Assembly (NCBI RefSeq): GCF_027947575.1
Contig: NZ_CP116256.1
Coordinates: 3,348,001-3,412,000, forward strand
DNA: 64,000 bases
Origin: Streptomyces rubrogriseus
GTDB taxonomy: Bacteria > Actinomycetota > Actinomycetes > Streptomycetales > Streptomycetaceae
Direction: 5' to 3'
Program-made: the position numbers and the translations under genes
Part shown: positions 27,133 through 35,830 of the stretch, piece by piece
Layout of the letters: each line of letters begins with the position of its first letter
Numbering within the stretch: position 1 is the stretch's first letter
The notes under the pieces: generated by a model
What the model saw: the letters and a program-made list of their open reading frames with translations, nothing else
The model's database searches: none
What the model was told of the DNA's origin: nothing

Positions 27133-27996
27133 ATGCCAGAACTGCCCGAGGTCGAGGCGCTCCGCGACTTCCTGACCGAACACCTCACCGGCCGCGAGAT
27201 CGTCCGGGTGCTGCCCGTGGCGATCAGCGTCCTGAAGACGTACGACCCCCCGCTCACGGCGCTGGAGGGGCACCGCGTGGCGGCCGTGCACCGGCACGGC
27301 AAGTTCCTCGACGTGGAGACCGCCGGCGGCCCGCACCTGGTGACCCATCTGGCCCGGGCCGGCTGGCTGCACTGGAAGGACAGCCTCCCCAGCGGCCTGC
27401 CCAAGCCCGGAAAGGGCCCGCTCGCGCTGCGGGTCGCCCTGGAGACCGGCGCCGGCTTCGACCTGACGGAGGCGGGCACGCAGAAGCGGCTCGCGGTCTA
27501 CGTCGTGGCCGACCCGCGGCAGGTGCCGGGCGTGGCACGGCTCGGGCCCGACCCGCTCGCCGACGACTTCGACCCGGCCCGCTTCGCCGCCCTCCTGGAG
27601 GGTGAGCGGCGGCAGCTCAAGGGTGCCCTGCGCGACCAGAGCCTGATCGCGGGCGTGGGGAACGCGTACAGCGACGAGATCCTGCACGCCGCGAAGATGT
27701 CCCCGTTCAAACTGGCCGCCTCCCTGACCGCCGAGGAGACCGCCCGGCTGTACGCGGCCCTGCGCGGCACGCTCACCGAGGCCGTGGAACGCTCCCGGGG
27801 CATCGCCGCCGGCCGCCTGAAGGCCGAGAAGAAGAGCGGGCTGCGGGTCCACGGCCGCACCGGAGAGCCCTGTCCGGTGTGCGGCGACACCATCCGCGAG
27901 GTCTCCTTCAGCGACTCCTCGCTCCAGTACTGCCCGACCTGCCAGACCGGCGGCAAGCCGCTGGCGGACCGCAGGATGTCCCGATTGCTGAAGTAG
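27133..27996 (+). CDS. Fpg/Nei-family DNA glycosylase
   Basis: A 287-residue bifunctional base-excision glycosylase/AP lyase. MPELPEVE places Pro2 (Schiff base) and Glu3 at the N-terminus, N/G residues of the helix-two-turn-helix are in LIAGVGNAYSDEIL, and the C-terminal zinc finger is CPVC...CPTC. It removes oxidised purines or pyrimidines. Chain length and the divergent middle suggest a paralogue of the main MutM. The ATG lacks a ribosome site. GCACTCT ends 6 bases upstream like a -10 element, suggesting a leaderless mRNA. Confidence 0.93.
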   Translation: MPELPEVEALRDFLTEHLTGREIVRVLPVAISVLKTYDPPLTALEGHRVAAVHRHGKFLDVETAGGPHLVTHLARAGWLHWKDSLPSGLPKPGKGPLALRVALETGAGFDLTEAGTQKRLAVYVVADPRQVPGVARLGPDPLADDFDPARFAALLEGERRQLKGALRDQSLIAGVGNAYSDEILHAAKMSPFKLAASLTAEETARLYAALRGTLTEAVERSRGIAAGRLKAEKKSGLRVHGRTGEPCPVCGDTIREVSFSDSSLQYCPTCQTGGKPLADRRMSRLLK

Positions 27997-28032
27997 TGGT
28001 GCCCGCCGGGGACGGCGGTCGCCGGGCGGCGG

Positions 28033-28683
28033 TCATCCGGCCGGCAGTGTCACCAGGTGCTCGCCGTCCGCCGTCCGCACCTCGTAGCGGTCGATCTGGC
28101 CGGGATGCAGGGCGGCCCCGCCGCGCATGGTGTGCGGCCGGGTGCCCTGCCCGGGGACCATCCAGCTGGTGATCGTCTGCTCGGACCCGTCGCGGCCCAC
28201 GGCGACGAGCCGGCAGGAGCGCGGACCGCCCCCGTCCCTGACCTCGAGCCGCACGTCCGTGCCCCAGGTCTCGTCCTCGGCCGTGATCCGCGCCCACACC
28301 CCGGACCGGGCGTCGGTCGCGGTGACCGGTGCCGCCGCATCATCCTGGCTCGCGTACAGCACCGCGCCGGGCCCGGCCACGGCGCAGACGACGGCGGCGG
28401 CCACGGCGTACAGCACCCGCCGCCGGCCGGCCCGGCGGCGGGTGGTCACCTCGGACAGCAGCCGGTCGAGCAGCCGGGGTCCCGGCCTGGTCAGGGGGTG
28501 GACGATACGGGGTGTCGCCTGCCGGAACAGCATCAACTGGCGGGTCGCGGGACCGAATTCGGTCACCTGGGCCGCGCACCGGGGGCATTCCATGAGGTGG
28601 TCCTCGAAACGGAAGGCTTCCGCTTCGTCCAGCACGCCGAGCGCGTAGGCGCCGACGTCACGATGCCTTTCCAGGGACCTCAT
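28033..28683 (-). CDS. Membrane-bound zinc anti-sigma factor
   Basis: A 216-residue protein. The N-terminal ZAS domain has Hx3Cx2C (HLMECPRC, residues 28-35) after HRDVGAYALGVLDEAEAFRF. A single helix (about 90-112, VLYAVAAAVVCAVAGPGAVL) crosses the membrane and about 100 extracytoplasmic residues follow as sensor. It should hold the ECF sigma encoded at 29559-30113, on the same strand but separated by another gene. The ATG at 28683 begins MRSLERHRD. Confidence 0.88.
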   Translation of the reverse strand: MRSLERHRDVGAYALGVLDEAEAFRFEDHLMECPRCAAQVTEFGPATRQLMLFRQATPRIVHPLTRPGPRLLDRLLSEVTTRRRAGRRRVLYAVAAAVVCAVAGPGAVLYASQDDAAAPVTATDARSGVWARITAEDETWGTDVRLEVRDGGGPRSCRLVAVGRDGSEQTITSWMVPGQGTRPHTMRGGAALHPGQIDRYEVRTADGEHLVTLPAG

Positions 28684-28840
28684 GCCGAATCCTCGTACCG
28701 TTGGGTGCGGGTGGGGTTACTCCTTGCTCCCACCCGTACGCACCCGACAGCCGAATCACTCAAGCCGCCCCACAATCGCAACCAAGGTGTTCGGAGCGGC
28801 CAGGGGCGTGGATTGGTCCGTCCCGCGGGAAAGTTCGTGA

Positions 28841-28901
28841 GGCCGGCCGGGGAGGCCGGAAGGGGCCGGCCGAGGAGGCCCGAGGGGGCCGGCCGGGGAG
28901 G
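28841..28901. repeat. 23-bp tandem repeat, 2.7 copies
   Basis: Units starting at 28841, 28864 and 28887 each begin GGCCGGCC[GG or GA]GGAGG, with a 23-base period. The array runs up to the stop codon (28902-28904, reverse strand) of the leftward gene. It lies in its 3' region, upstream of the anti-sigma gene, and could form alternative GGCCGGCC hairpins. Confidence 0.75.
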
Positions 28902-29417
28902 CTAGAAGAGGTGGATGGCGAGGTGTCCCAGCGGCAGCCCGAGCTGCCAGGCGGGTGTCCACACCTTCGGTCCCTCGTCCTCCCCGGTCACCGGCGCACC
29001 CCCGGGCACCGCGTTCAGGTCCGGGGCGAGCAGTTCGGTGTCCTGGAGCCAGCGCCAGGCCGCCCGGGCCAGCTCCAGGTCCGGCGAGTGGCGTCCGGCG
29101 GCGACGGCGTCGGCCGTGACCTCGGCCAGCCGCCCGTGCACCCACTCGTGCCAGGGCTGGTCGTAGGCCGTCAGGGACAGCCAGGTCTCCAGGTGGGTGA
29201 CGACCCGGATGCCGCTCAGTTCGTTCTGCGTGTCGGACAGGAAGACGGTGAGCGCCAGCGCGTCGCGTCCGGCGCGGAACTCGAAGGACGTCGGCGGCAT
29301 CAGGTCGCCGGTCCGCAGCAGCTCGTCGGCGATGTACTCGGCGTACAACCACGCCATGGGAACGCTCAGTTCGCCCCCACCGGTGCCGTCCGTGCTCTCT
29401 TGACCTCTGTGCAGCAT
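28902..29417 (-). CDS. Conserved-looking hypothetical protein between ECF sigma and anti-sigma
   Basis: A 171-residue soluble protein with no signal peptide or membrane segment. Composition is ordinary for a folded cytoplasmic protein: a beta-rich centre (TSFEFRAGRDALALTVFLSD), a Trp-rich helical part (HLETWLSLTAYDQPWHEWVH) and an aliphatic end. I do not recognise the family. The ATG at 29417 follows GGAGGAAGGCAGGAAGGG. It lies between the sigma gene (141 bases upstream) and the anti-sigma gene (218 bases downstream), all on the same strand, so a shared regulatory role is possible but unproven. Confidence 0.75.
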   Translation of the reverse strand: MLHRGQESTDGTGGGELSVPMAWLYAEYIADELLRTGDLMPPTSFEFRAGRDALALTVFLSDTQNELSGIRVVTHLETWLSLTAYDQPWHEWVHGRLAEVTADAVAAGRHSPDLELARAAWRWLQDTELLAPDLNAVPGGAPVTGEDEGPKVWTPAWQLGLPLGHLAIHLF

Positions 29418-29558
29418 CCCTTCCTGCCTTCCTCCGGTGCGTGCGCGTCGCCCGACCCGGGTCATGGACCCCCGTCCGGAACACGGATGAGGACAGCCGA
29501 CTGCTCAACCGGGGTCCTGGGCAAGGCGCTTTACGGAGGCTTGACCAAAGGGTCGGTT

Positions 29559-30113
29559 TCACCGCAGGTCGGCGGCGTATCCCGGTAGCACCCTGCGCAT
29601 GGCGCGCAGCGCGTAGTACGCACGGGACTTCACGGTACCGGGTGGGATGCCGAGGGCGGCCGCGGCTTCCGCCACACTCGCCCCCTGGAAGTACACCAGC
29701 ACCAGGACTTCACGGTGCTCCGGAGTGAGTGTCTTCACAGCCTCCCGCACATCGAGGGCGGCGGCGGCCCGTTCGGCGTGATCCGCGCAGACGCGCGCGT
29801 TCTCCAGCACGGCGTCGCCGACCTCCGGGGGGCGGGCCTGGCGGGCGCGGCGGGCGTCGATCGCGAGCCGCCGGGCCACGGTGAGCAGCCACGGCCGTAC
29901 GGAGTCGAAGTCGTCGGCGCGCAGGGCCTCGGGATGCTGCCAGGCGCGGACCAGGGTCTCCTGCACCAGGTCCTCGGCGCGCTGCCGGTCGCCGTCGCTG
30001 AGCCGCAGCAGCAGCGCGAAGAGCGGCCGGCCGTGCTCGCGCTGCAGTGCGGCGAGCTCGTGCTCGGCGGTCGTCCCGTTCGCTGTGTCCGTGAGGGTGA
30101 TTCCGGCCGTCAT
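29559..30113 (-). CDS. ECF RNA polymerase sigma factor
   Basis: A 184-residue group-4 sigma factor. Region 2 is about 26-92 (QRAEDLVQETLVRAWQ, then WLLTVARRLAIDARR), and region 4 about 128-178 (LTPEHREVLVLVYFQGASVA and GIPPGTVKSRAYYALRAM). It directs RNA polymerase to stress promoters when released by an anti-sigma factor, here probably the ZAS membrane protein at 28033-28683. ATG start at 30113. An adjacent tandem repeat lies upstream of the start. Confidence 0.93.
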   Translation of the reverse strand: MTAGITLTDTANGTTAEHELAALQREHGRPLFALLLRLSDGDRQRAEDLVQETLVRAWQHPEALRADDFDSVRPWLLTVARRLAIDARRARQARPPEVGDAVLENARVCADHAERAAAALDVREAVKTLTPEHREVLVLVYFQGASVAEAAAALGIPPGTVKSRAYYALRAMRRVLPGYAADLR

Positions 30114-30186
30114 GGCCGTATGGCACCGCAGCGGACCGTGCGGGGACAGGGCGTACGCACGGGCGTGCGGCGGACGGTCGATCGCG

Positions 30187-30210
30187 TCGACGAACGGTTC
30201 GACGAACGGT
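30187..30210. repeat. Two exact 12-bp tandem copies upstream of the ECF sigma gene
   Basis: TCGACGAACGGT occurs twice with no spacer (30187-30198 and 30199-30210), 74-97 bases upstream of the leftward sigma start. On the coding strand it reads ACCGTTCGTCGA twice. The spot is where an upstream regulator or autoregulated promoter would lie; no function is shown. Confidence 0.6.
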
Positions 30211-30366
30211 CGGCGTGCGGCGGGTGTGTGGTCCGGGCACCCCGTTCGCGCACGCCGGACGGGCTAATGGGCGTGTCGGAGCCGCGTGTGACGAACCGAG
30301 CCTCTTTACCTGTTTGTAAGTAAATGTGACTTTTCATTGGTGTGTGCGACCCAGCGGAGTGAACGG

Positions 30367-31521
30367 ATGATCACACGCAGCCGGCAGGTGGCCCTGGCCC
30401 TGACCGCCCTCCTCACCGCGGGCGCGGCCTGCCAGGCCCGCGACCACGAACCGCCGAAGCCGCCGGCGCCGGCCCCGTCCGCCGCGGACACCGGTGCCTT
30501 CACCCTGGTCGCCTCCGGAGACGTGCTCCCGCACGACTCGATCATCGAGCGGGCCCGCTTCGACGCCGGCGGCACCGGCTACGACTTCCGCCCCATGCTC
30601 GCCGGTGCCCGGCCCGTCGTCGCGCGGGCCGACCTCGCCCTGTGCCACATGGAGACCGTCTACGGCGCGAACGGCGACTACAGCGGCTACCCGCTCTTCA
30701 AGTCCCCGCCGGAGGTGGCCAAGGCGCTGGCCGCCACCGGCTACGACGGCTGCTCCACCGCCTCCAACCACAGCGTCGACGACGGCGCGGACGGCATCCG
30801 CCGCACCTTGGACGCCCTCGACCGGGCGGGCGTACGGCACGCCGGGACGGCGCGCACCGAGGCCGAGGCCGACATCGCGACGGTGCTGCGCGCGGGCCGG
30901 GCCCAGGTGGCCCACCTCGCCTACACCCTCCACACCAACGGCCACCCGCTGCCCGCGGACCAGCCCTGGGCGGTCGGTCTGATCGACGAGGCGCGCATCG
31001 TCGAGGACGCCCGGGCCGCTCGGAAGGCCGGCGCCGACGTCGTCGTCGTGTCGATGCACTGGGGCACCGAATGGCAGGACGAGCCCGACCAGGACCAGTT
31101 GGCGCTCGCCCGGAGCCTGACCGCGGCCCGCACCGGCGACCGCCCCGACATCGACCTGGTCCTCGGCACCCACGCCCATGTCCCGCAGGCCTACGAGAAG
31201 GTCAACGGCACCTGGGTGGTGTACGGCATGGGGGACCAGATCGCGGGCGAGATGGTCAACAACGAGGGCGTCCGGGATCCGCGCGGCAACCAGTCGGCCA
31301 TCGGCCGCTTCACCTTCGCCCCGCCCGGCCGGGCCGGCGAACGCTGGAAGGTGACGAAGGCCGAGTTCGTGCCGCAGCTGTTCGACGTGGACGCCGGCCG
31401 GGTGGTGAACCTCAACCGGGCAATCGACGAGGGCGCCGACCTGCGCGCCGTGCGCGACCGCATCCGCGACGTGGTGCTCAGCCGGGGCGCCGCCGAGGAC
31501 GGGCTCGTGATGGGGAGGTAG
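30367..31521 (+). CDS. CapA-family (PgsA-like) exported lipoprotein
   Basis: A 384-residue member of the CapA/PgsA poly-gamma-glutamate synthesis-type family, a calcineurin-like metallophosphatase fold. Motifs: SGDVLPHD at about 53-60, ASNHSVDDG, SMHWGTEW and GTHAHVPQ. The N-terminus is a signal with a cysteine (TAGAAC) and a Pro-rich linker, so it is probably a surface lipoprotein although the lipobox is imperfect. CapB/CapC genes are absent, so polyglutamate synthesis is unlikely and the role is unknown. ATG at 30367 with GGAG 7 bases upstream, behind an A/T-rich promoter region. Confidence 0.85.
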   Translation: MITRSRQVALALTALLTAGAACQARDHEPPKPPAPAPSAADTGAFTLVASGDVLPHDSIIERARFDAGGTGYDFRPMLAGARPVVARADLALCHMETVYGANGDYSGYPLFKSPPEVAKALAATGYDGCSTASNHSVDDGADGIRRTLDALDRAGVRHAGTARTEAEADIATVLRAGRAQVAHLAYTLHTNGHPLPADQPWAVGLIDEARIVEDARAARKAGADVVVVSMHWGTEWQDEPDQDQLALARSLTAARTGDRPDIDLVLGTHAHVPQAYEKVNGTWVVYGMGDQIAGEMVNNEGVRDPRGNQSAIGRFTFAPPGRAGERWKVTKAEFVPQLFDVDAGRVVNLNRAIDEGADLRAVRDRIRDVVLSRGAAEDGLVMGR

Positions 31522-31522
31522 G

Positions 31523-31996
31523 TCAGGCGTCCGCCACGTGGTCCAGGGCCGTCAGCATGGCGTCGAGCACCCGCAGGCAGGTGGTGACGTCGGCGTCCGT
31601 GAGGTCCGAGCCGACTTCGCGGAGCAGTCGGTGCTCCCGGTCGAGGACCGCGTCGATCGTGTCCCGGCCCCGGGCGGTCAGCCGGATCAGCGAGGACCGG
31701 CGGTGCGCCGGGTTCGGGGTGCTCTCCACCAGGTCCTGGGCCGCGGCGTCGTTGACCATCCGCTGGACGAACTGACGGCTGATCGCCTGGGCCCGGCCCA
31801 TCTGCGGCACGGTCATCGGCCCGCCGCGCCGCAGCATCGTGAGCACGGCGCGGACGCCCACGGACAGGCCGTCGCCGTCCAGGCCCTGCTCGACACCGCG
31901 CTGCGCGCGCCGGTAGAGGGGGCCGACCAGGTCGTACACCTCGGTGAGGCGCCGGGCGAGCGCGTCCGGGGGGAGGGGTGCGTCGATGTCGTTCAC
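31523..31996 (-). CDS. MarR-family transcriptional regulator
   Basis: A 157-residue winged-helix regulator: MTVPQMGRAQAISRQFVQRM is the recognition helix-turn-helix and AHRRSSLIRLTARG the wing. It starts with GTG at 31996 and diverges from the alpha/beta hydrolase gene. Two copies of an ATGACACC-type inverted repeat lie between the starts, one covering the hydrolase start codon, so it probably represses both genes. Its stop lies 1 base from the end of the convergent CapA gene. Confidence 0.9.
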   Translation of the reverse strand: MNDIDAPLPPDALARRLTEVYDLVGPLYRRAQRGVEQGLDGDGLSVGVRAVLTMLRRGGPMTVPQMGRAQAISRQFVQRMVNDAAAQDLVESTPNPAHRRSSLIRLTARGRDTIDAVLDREHRLLREVGSDLTDADVTTCLRVLDAMLTALDHVADA

Positions 31997-32005
31997 CCCG
32001 CCATC

Positions 32006-32055
32006 ATGACACCCAGGTTGCCAAAGTCGACCTCACATGACACCTTGGTTGTCAT
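32006..32055. promoter_or_regulatory. Pair of MarR-type operator palindromes
   Basis: ATGACACCCAGGTTGCCAA (32006-32024) and ATGACACCTTGGTTGTCAT (32037-32055) are related inverted repeats starting 31 bases apart, about three helical turns. The second has 6-bp perfect outer arms (ATGACA and TGTCAT) and includes the ATG of the hydrolase (32054). This is the natural target of the divergent MarR protein. Confidence 0.75.
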
Positions 32056-32869
32056 GACTGCTGCTTCGGACCTCCGTTTCTTCACTTCCGCCGACGGCGA
32101 CCTCGCCTACCGCGACACCGGAGCGGGAGACCCGGTCGTCCTGCTGCACTCCGGGTTCACCGACCACCGTGTGTTCGACGCCCAGATCCCGGCCCTGGCC
32201 CGCGAGTACCGAGTGATCGCCCCCGACGTGCGCGGACACGGCGCCTCGGCCAACGCGAGCAGGCCGTTCCGCTGGGCGGACGACCTCGCCGCGCTGCTCC
32301 GCCACCTCGACACCGGCCCCGCGGTACTCGTCGGCGTGTCCATGGGCGGGGCCATCGCCACCGACACGGTCCTCGAGTACCCGGAGCTGGTCCGTGCGGT
32401 GGTCGCCTGCGGGGCGTCCACCAGCGAGTTCGAGTACACCGACCCGTGGGTGCGCCAGGTGCAGGCCGACCAGGCCCGCGCCCTGGGCGCGGGCGACGTC
32501 GAGGGCTGGCTCGCGGCGTTCCTGCGCTTCGTGCCGGGGGAGCACCGCACCCTCGACGACGTCGACCCGGACGTGCTGCGCCTGGTGCGCGAGATGGCGC
32601 TCGGCACCCTCTCGAAGCACACGCCGGACGAGGTGAACCACCACGTGCCCCTGACCGGCACCTGGGCCCGGGTCCCCAAGATCGACGTCCCGGTCCTCGC
32701 GATCAACGGCGCCCTGGACGGGCCCGATCTGATCGCGGACGCGGAACGGCTCGCCCGTACGGTCCCGGACGGCCGCTCCATCCTCGTCGAGGGAGTCGCG
32801 CACTACCCGAACATGGAGCGGCCCGAGGTCTTCACGGACATCGTCGCCGCGTTCCTGCGCACCCTCTAG
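32054..32869 (+). CDS. Alpha/beta hydrolase
   Basis: A 271-residue alpha/beta-hydrolase-fold enzyme: HSGFTDHRVF carries the oxyanion-hole region, GVSMGGAIA is the nucleophile elbow (Ser), and VAHYPNMERP supplies the catalytic His; the acid is probably in INGALDGPD. The substrate is unknown; esters or lactones are typical. The ATG at 32054 lies inside an operator palindrome, so the transcript is probably leaderless or very short-leadered and controlled by the divergent MarR. The stop overlaps that of the convergent permease by three bases. Confidence 0.88.
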   Translation: MTAASDLRFFTSADGDLAYRDTGAGDPVVLLHSGFTDHRVFDAQIPALAREYRVIAPDVRGHGASANASRPFRWADDLAALLRHLDTGPAVLVGVSMGGAIATDTVLEYPELVRAVVACGASTSEFEYTDPWVRQVQADQARALGAGDVEGWLAAFLRFVPGEHRTLDDVDPDVLRLVREMALGTLSKHTPDEVNHHVPLTGTWARVPKIDVPVLAINGALDGPDLIADAERLARTVPDGRSILVEGVAHYPNMERPEVFTDIVAAFLRTL

Positions 32870-34272
32870 CGGCGGGCCAGCTCCGACTTCCGGTACGAGT
32901 ACGCGAAGTAGATCACCAGGCCGACCACGAACCACACGGCGAACCGCACCCAGGTCTGCCACTGCAGGAACGTGATCAGCCAGATCGAGAAGACGATGCC
33001 CAGCGCCGGCACGAACGGCATCCACGGGGTACGGAAGGTGCGCGGCAGGTCAGGCTGCCGGTAGCGCAGCACGATCACCGCCGCGCACACCACCACGAAC
33101 GCCAGCAGGATGCCGATGTTGGTCAGCTCTGCCGCCTCGCCGATCGGCAGGAACCCGGCGATCACCGCGGACGCCACCCCGACGATCCAGGTGACCCGCG
33201 TCGGCACGTGCCGCGTCGGGTGCGTCTTGGCGAACCACTTCGGCAGCAGCCCGTCGCGCGACATGGAGAACCACACCCGGGTCACGCCCAGCATGAAGGT
33301 GAACATCACCGTGAGGATGCCGATGATGGCGCCCACCGCGATGATGTCGGCCAGCGAGCTGAGCCCCACCGACTTGAACGCCGTCGAGAAGCCGCTCTCC
33401 GGGTCGATGTCCTTGTAGTTCTGCATGCCGGTCAGCACCAGACAGGCCGCCACGTACAGCACCATCGAGATGATCAGCGAGTAGATGATCGCCTTCGGCA
33501 TGTGCCGCTGGGCGTCCTTCGACTCCTCGGCCGCCGTCGACATGGCGTCGTAGCCGAAGACCGCGAAGAACACCGTGGCCGCACCGGTGAACGCCCCGCC
33601 GACCCCGAACGGGAAGAACGGGTGGTAGTTCGAGCTGTTGATGTGGAAGACGCCCACCCCGATCACCAGCAGCACCACCAGCACCTTCAGCACGACCACG
33701 ATCATCTCGAAGCGGGCCGCGTTCCTGATGCCCAGCGTCAGCAGGTACGCGATCAGCAGGCACAGCACGGCAGCGAACAGGTCGACCTTGTGCCCGTCCC
33801 CGGTGCCCGGCGCCCCCAGCATCCAGTTCGGCAGGTCGGCGCCCATCTCGCCGACCAGGAAGCTGAAGTAGCCCGAGATGCCGATCGCGACCACCGCCAC
33901 GATCGCCGTGTACTCGAGGAGCAGGTCCCACCCGATGAACCAGCCCACCAGCTCGCCCAGGACCGCGTAGCCGTAGGTGTAGGCCGAGCCCGCCTTCGGG
34001 ATCAGCCCGGCGAACTCCGCGTAGGACAGGGCGGCCGCGGCGCTCGCCACACCGGCGATGAGGAAGGAGATCAGGACCGCCGGGCCCGCCGTGCCGTTGG
34101 CGACCGTGCCGGCCAGCGTGAAGATCCCGGCCCCGATGATGCCGCCGACGCCGATCGCGGTCAGCTGCCACAGCCCCAGCGAGCGCACCAGGCCCCCGCC
34201 GCTCTCCGTCTCCTCGATGTGTTCGATGGGTTTGCGGCGGAGAACACCCTCACCCATGCGGAACCGGGCCAT
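32866..34272 (-). CDS. APC-superfamily amino acid permease
   Basis: A 468-residue cytoplasmic-membrane transporter with about 12 helices. GVGGIIGAGIFTLAGTVA in the first helix is the APC substrate/sodium-site glycine motif. The sequence resembles cationic amino acid transporters (CAT/YfnA group). The ATG at 34272 is preferred because GAGGTGAGG lies just upstream and the product starts MARFRMGEG. A universal stress protein gene lies 115 bases upstream on the same strand, a pairing often seen. Confidence 0.92.
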   Translation of the reverse strand: MARFRMGEGVLRRKPIEHIEETESGGGLVRSLGLWQLTAIGVGGIIGAGIFTLAGTVANGTAGPAVLISFLIAGVASAAAALSYAEFAGLIPKAGSAYTYGYAVLGELVGWFIGWDLLLEYTAIVAVVAIGISGYFSFLVGEMGADLPNWMLGAPGTGDGHKVDLFAAVLCLLIAYLLTLGIRNAARFEMIVVVLKVLVVLLVIGVGVFHINSSNYHPFFPFGVGGAFTGAATVFFAVFGYDAMSTAAEESKDAQRHMPKAIIYSLIISMVLYVAACLVLTGMQNYKDIDPESGFSTAFKSVGLSSLADIIAVGAIIGILTVMFTFMLGVTRVWFSMSRDGLLPKWFAKTHPTRHVPTRVTWIVGVASAVIAGFLPIGEAAELTNIGILLAFVVVCAAVIVLRYRQPDLPRTFRTPWMPFVPALGIVFSIWLITFLQWQTWVRFAVWFVVGLVIYFAYSYRKSELARR

Positions 34273-34387
34273 GCGCCTCACCTCTTCGTGAACGGCAAAC
34301 GGCTGACGGTGGATCATGATGACGCAGACACGTCCGTGACGGAAGTCACGACGCACAGGGGTCCTCGGACACACACACCGACACCCT

Positions 34388-34849
34388 CTAGGGCACCACC
34401 GTCACCGGCCAGCGCCCCGCCTTCACCAGCCGCACCGCGACCGAGCCGACGAACCGGTGACCGGCCTGCTCGGAGGCGCCGACCACCACCGCGTCCGCCT
34501 TCAGCTCGTCGGCCGTCTGCCTCAGACCGCTGTACGGGTCGCCGCGGAACGTGTGGAACTCCCAGCGGATGTCGAATATCCCCTTCACCCGCTCGGTCGC
34601 CTCCCGGATCTGGGCCACCAGCTCCTCGGCGATCTCGTCGGTCGTCTCCGCCACCGACGCCCCGAGCGCCGCACCACCCGCAAGCACCGGCTGCACGTAC
34701 ACCACGGCGAGCAGGGCACCCTGCCGCCGGGCCATCCCACCGGCGTAGGCCGCGGCCCGCAGTGAGGAGTCGGAGCCGTCCACACCGACGACGATGACCT
34801 TCGGCCCGTCCGTGCCGCGTTCGAACTGATGGGAGTGCTGTTCCGTCAC
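34388..34849 (-). CDS. Universal stress protein (UspA family)
   Basis: A 153-residue single-domain UspA protein: VIVVGVDGSDSSLRAAAYAG is the first strand with the nucleotide-binding Asp, and VVVGASEQAGHRFVGSVAVR near the end approximates the ATP-binding G-2x-G-9x-G(S/T) motif, with the first glycine spacing altered. It is upstream of the amino acid permease on the same strand and may modulate it. The first 14 residues are disordered-looking. Confidence 0.88.
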   Translation of the reverse strand: MTEQHSHQFERGTDGPKVIVVGVDGSDSSLRAAAYAGGMARRQGALLAVVYVQPVLAGGAALGASVAETTDEIAEELVAQIREATERVKGIFDIRWEFHTFRGDPYSGLRQTADELKADAVVVGASEQAGHRFVGSVAVRLVKAGRWPVTVVP

Positions 34850-34959
34850 GCGGCGAGGTTATCGGAGACTTGGGTGATCTTGAGCCGGGCGGGTGGTTTC
34901 ATGCCGCCGCACCGGTGTTGCTCAGGTGCGGCGTGCCGTGGCCGGGCGACTGATGAGTC

Positions 34960-35799
34960 ATGAAGAAGGACCAGTTGCTCACCCGCCGCACCCTGCTCAC
35001 CGGCGTCGCGGCCCTGGGCGCGGCCGGCGCCGGCGGCGCACTCGCGGCAGGCCTGGGACACGGCCCGTCCCGGCCGCCGGCCCCCGTACCCGCCCCTGGC
35101 CCCGTGCAGCGCAGCCCGCTCAAGCCCTCCGCCTACCGGCTCCAGCCGCTGACCGGATACGGCGCACCGCGTGCCGCGCCCGGCCGGCCCCCGGTGCGCA
35201 GCGAGCCGATCCTGCGCATGACGGGCCGGGGCCGCACCATGATGCTCACCTTCGACGACGGGCCCCACCCCGAGTACACCCCGCGGATCCTGGACACCCT
35301 GGCGAAGTACGAGGTGCGGGCGACGTTCTTCGTGTGCGGGGAGATGGCGGACTACAACCGGGACCTGCTGACGCGGATGGCCGACGAGGGACACGTGGTG
35401 GGCAACCACACCTGGTCCCACCCGCTGCTGACCAAACTCACCCGGCGGCGCATCCGCTCCGAGATGGAGCGTACGAGCGAGGTCGTCGAGCAGGCCTACG
35501 GGGAGGCGCCCCGCTGGTTCCGGGCCCCGTACGGAGCGTGGAACCGGGCCGCCTTCCAGCTCGGCGCGGACCTCGGCATGGAGCCGCTCGCCTGGACCGT
35601 GGACACCCTGGACTGGACGACACCCGGCACCGGCACCATCGTCGACCGGGTCGAGGAAGGCGCGGCCCCCGGTGTCGTGGTGCTCTCGCACGACGCCGGG
35701 GGCGACCGTTCGCAGAGTGTCCGTGCCCTGCGGCGCTATCTGCCCGAACTGCTCGACTCCGGCTACCACCTCACCGTCCCCCGACGGCGCCTGATCTGA
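34960..35799 (+). CDS. Exported NodB-type polysaccharide deacetylase
   Basis: A 279-residue carbohydrate esterase family 4 enzyme. The N-terminus LLTRRTLLTGVAALGAAGAG has twin arginines and fits Tat export, though the Tat motif is not perfect. NodB motifs: TFDDGPHP (metal Asp), NHTWSHP (metal His pair), RAPYG and LSHDAGG. It removes N-acetyl groups from peptidoglycan or chitin-like polymers outside the membrane. The sortase gene converges on it, 31 bases away. Confidence 0.92.
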   Translation: MKKDQLLTRRTLLTGVAALGAAGAGGALAAGLGHGPSRPPAPVPAPGPVQRSPLKPSAYRLQPLTGYGAPRAAPGRPPVRSEPILRMTGRGRTMMLTFDDGPHPEYTPRILDTLAKYEVRATFFVCGEMADYNRDLLTRMADEGHVVGNHTWSHPLLTKLTRRRIRSEMERTSEVVEQAYGEAPRWFRAPYGAWNRAAFQLGADLGMEPLAWTVDTLDWTTPGTGTIVDRVEEGAAPGVVVLSHDAGGDRSQSVRALRRYLPELLDSGYHLTVPRRRLI

Positions 35800-35804
35800 C
35801 CGCC

Positions 35805-35820
35805 GCCGGGCCCGCCCGGC
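35805..35820. terminator. Short hairpin between deacetylase and sortase genes
   Basis: GCCGGGC (35805-35811) and GCCCGGC (35814-35820) face each other with a 2-base gap, so the real loop would open by one or two pairs. It is a weak candidate for a shared terminator. Confidence 0.35.
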
Positions 35821-35830
35821 CGGGGCACGC

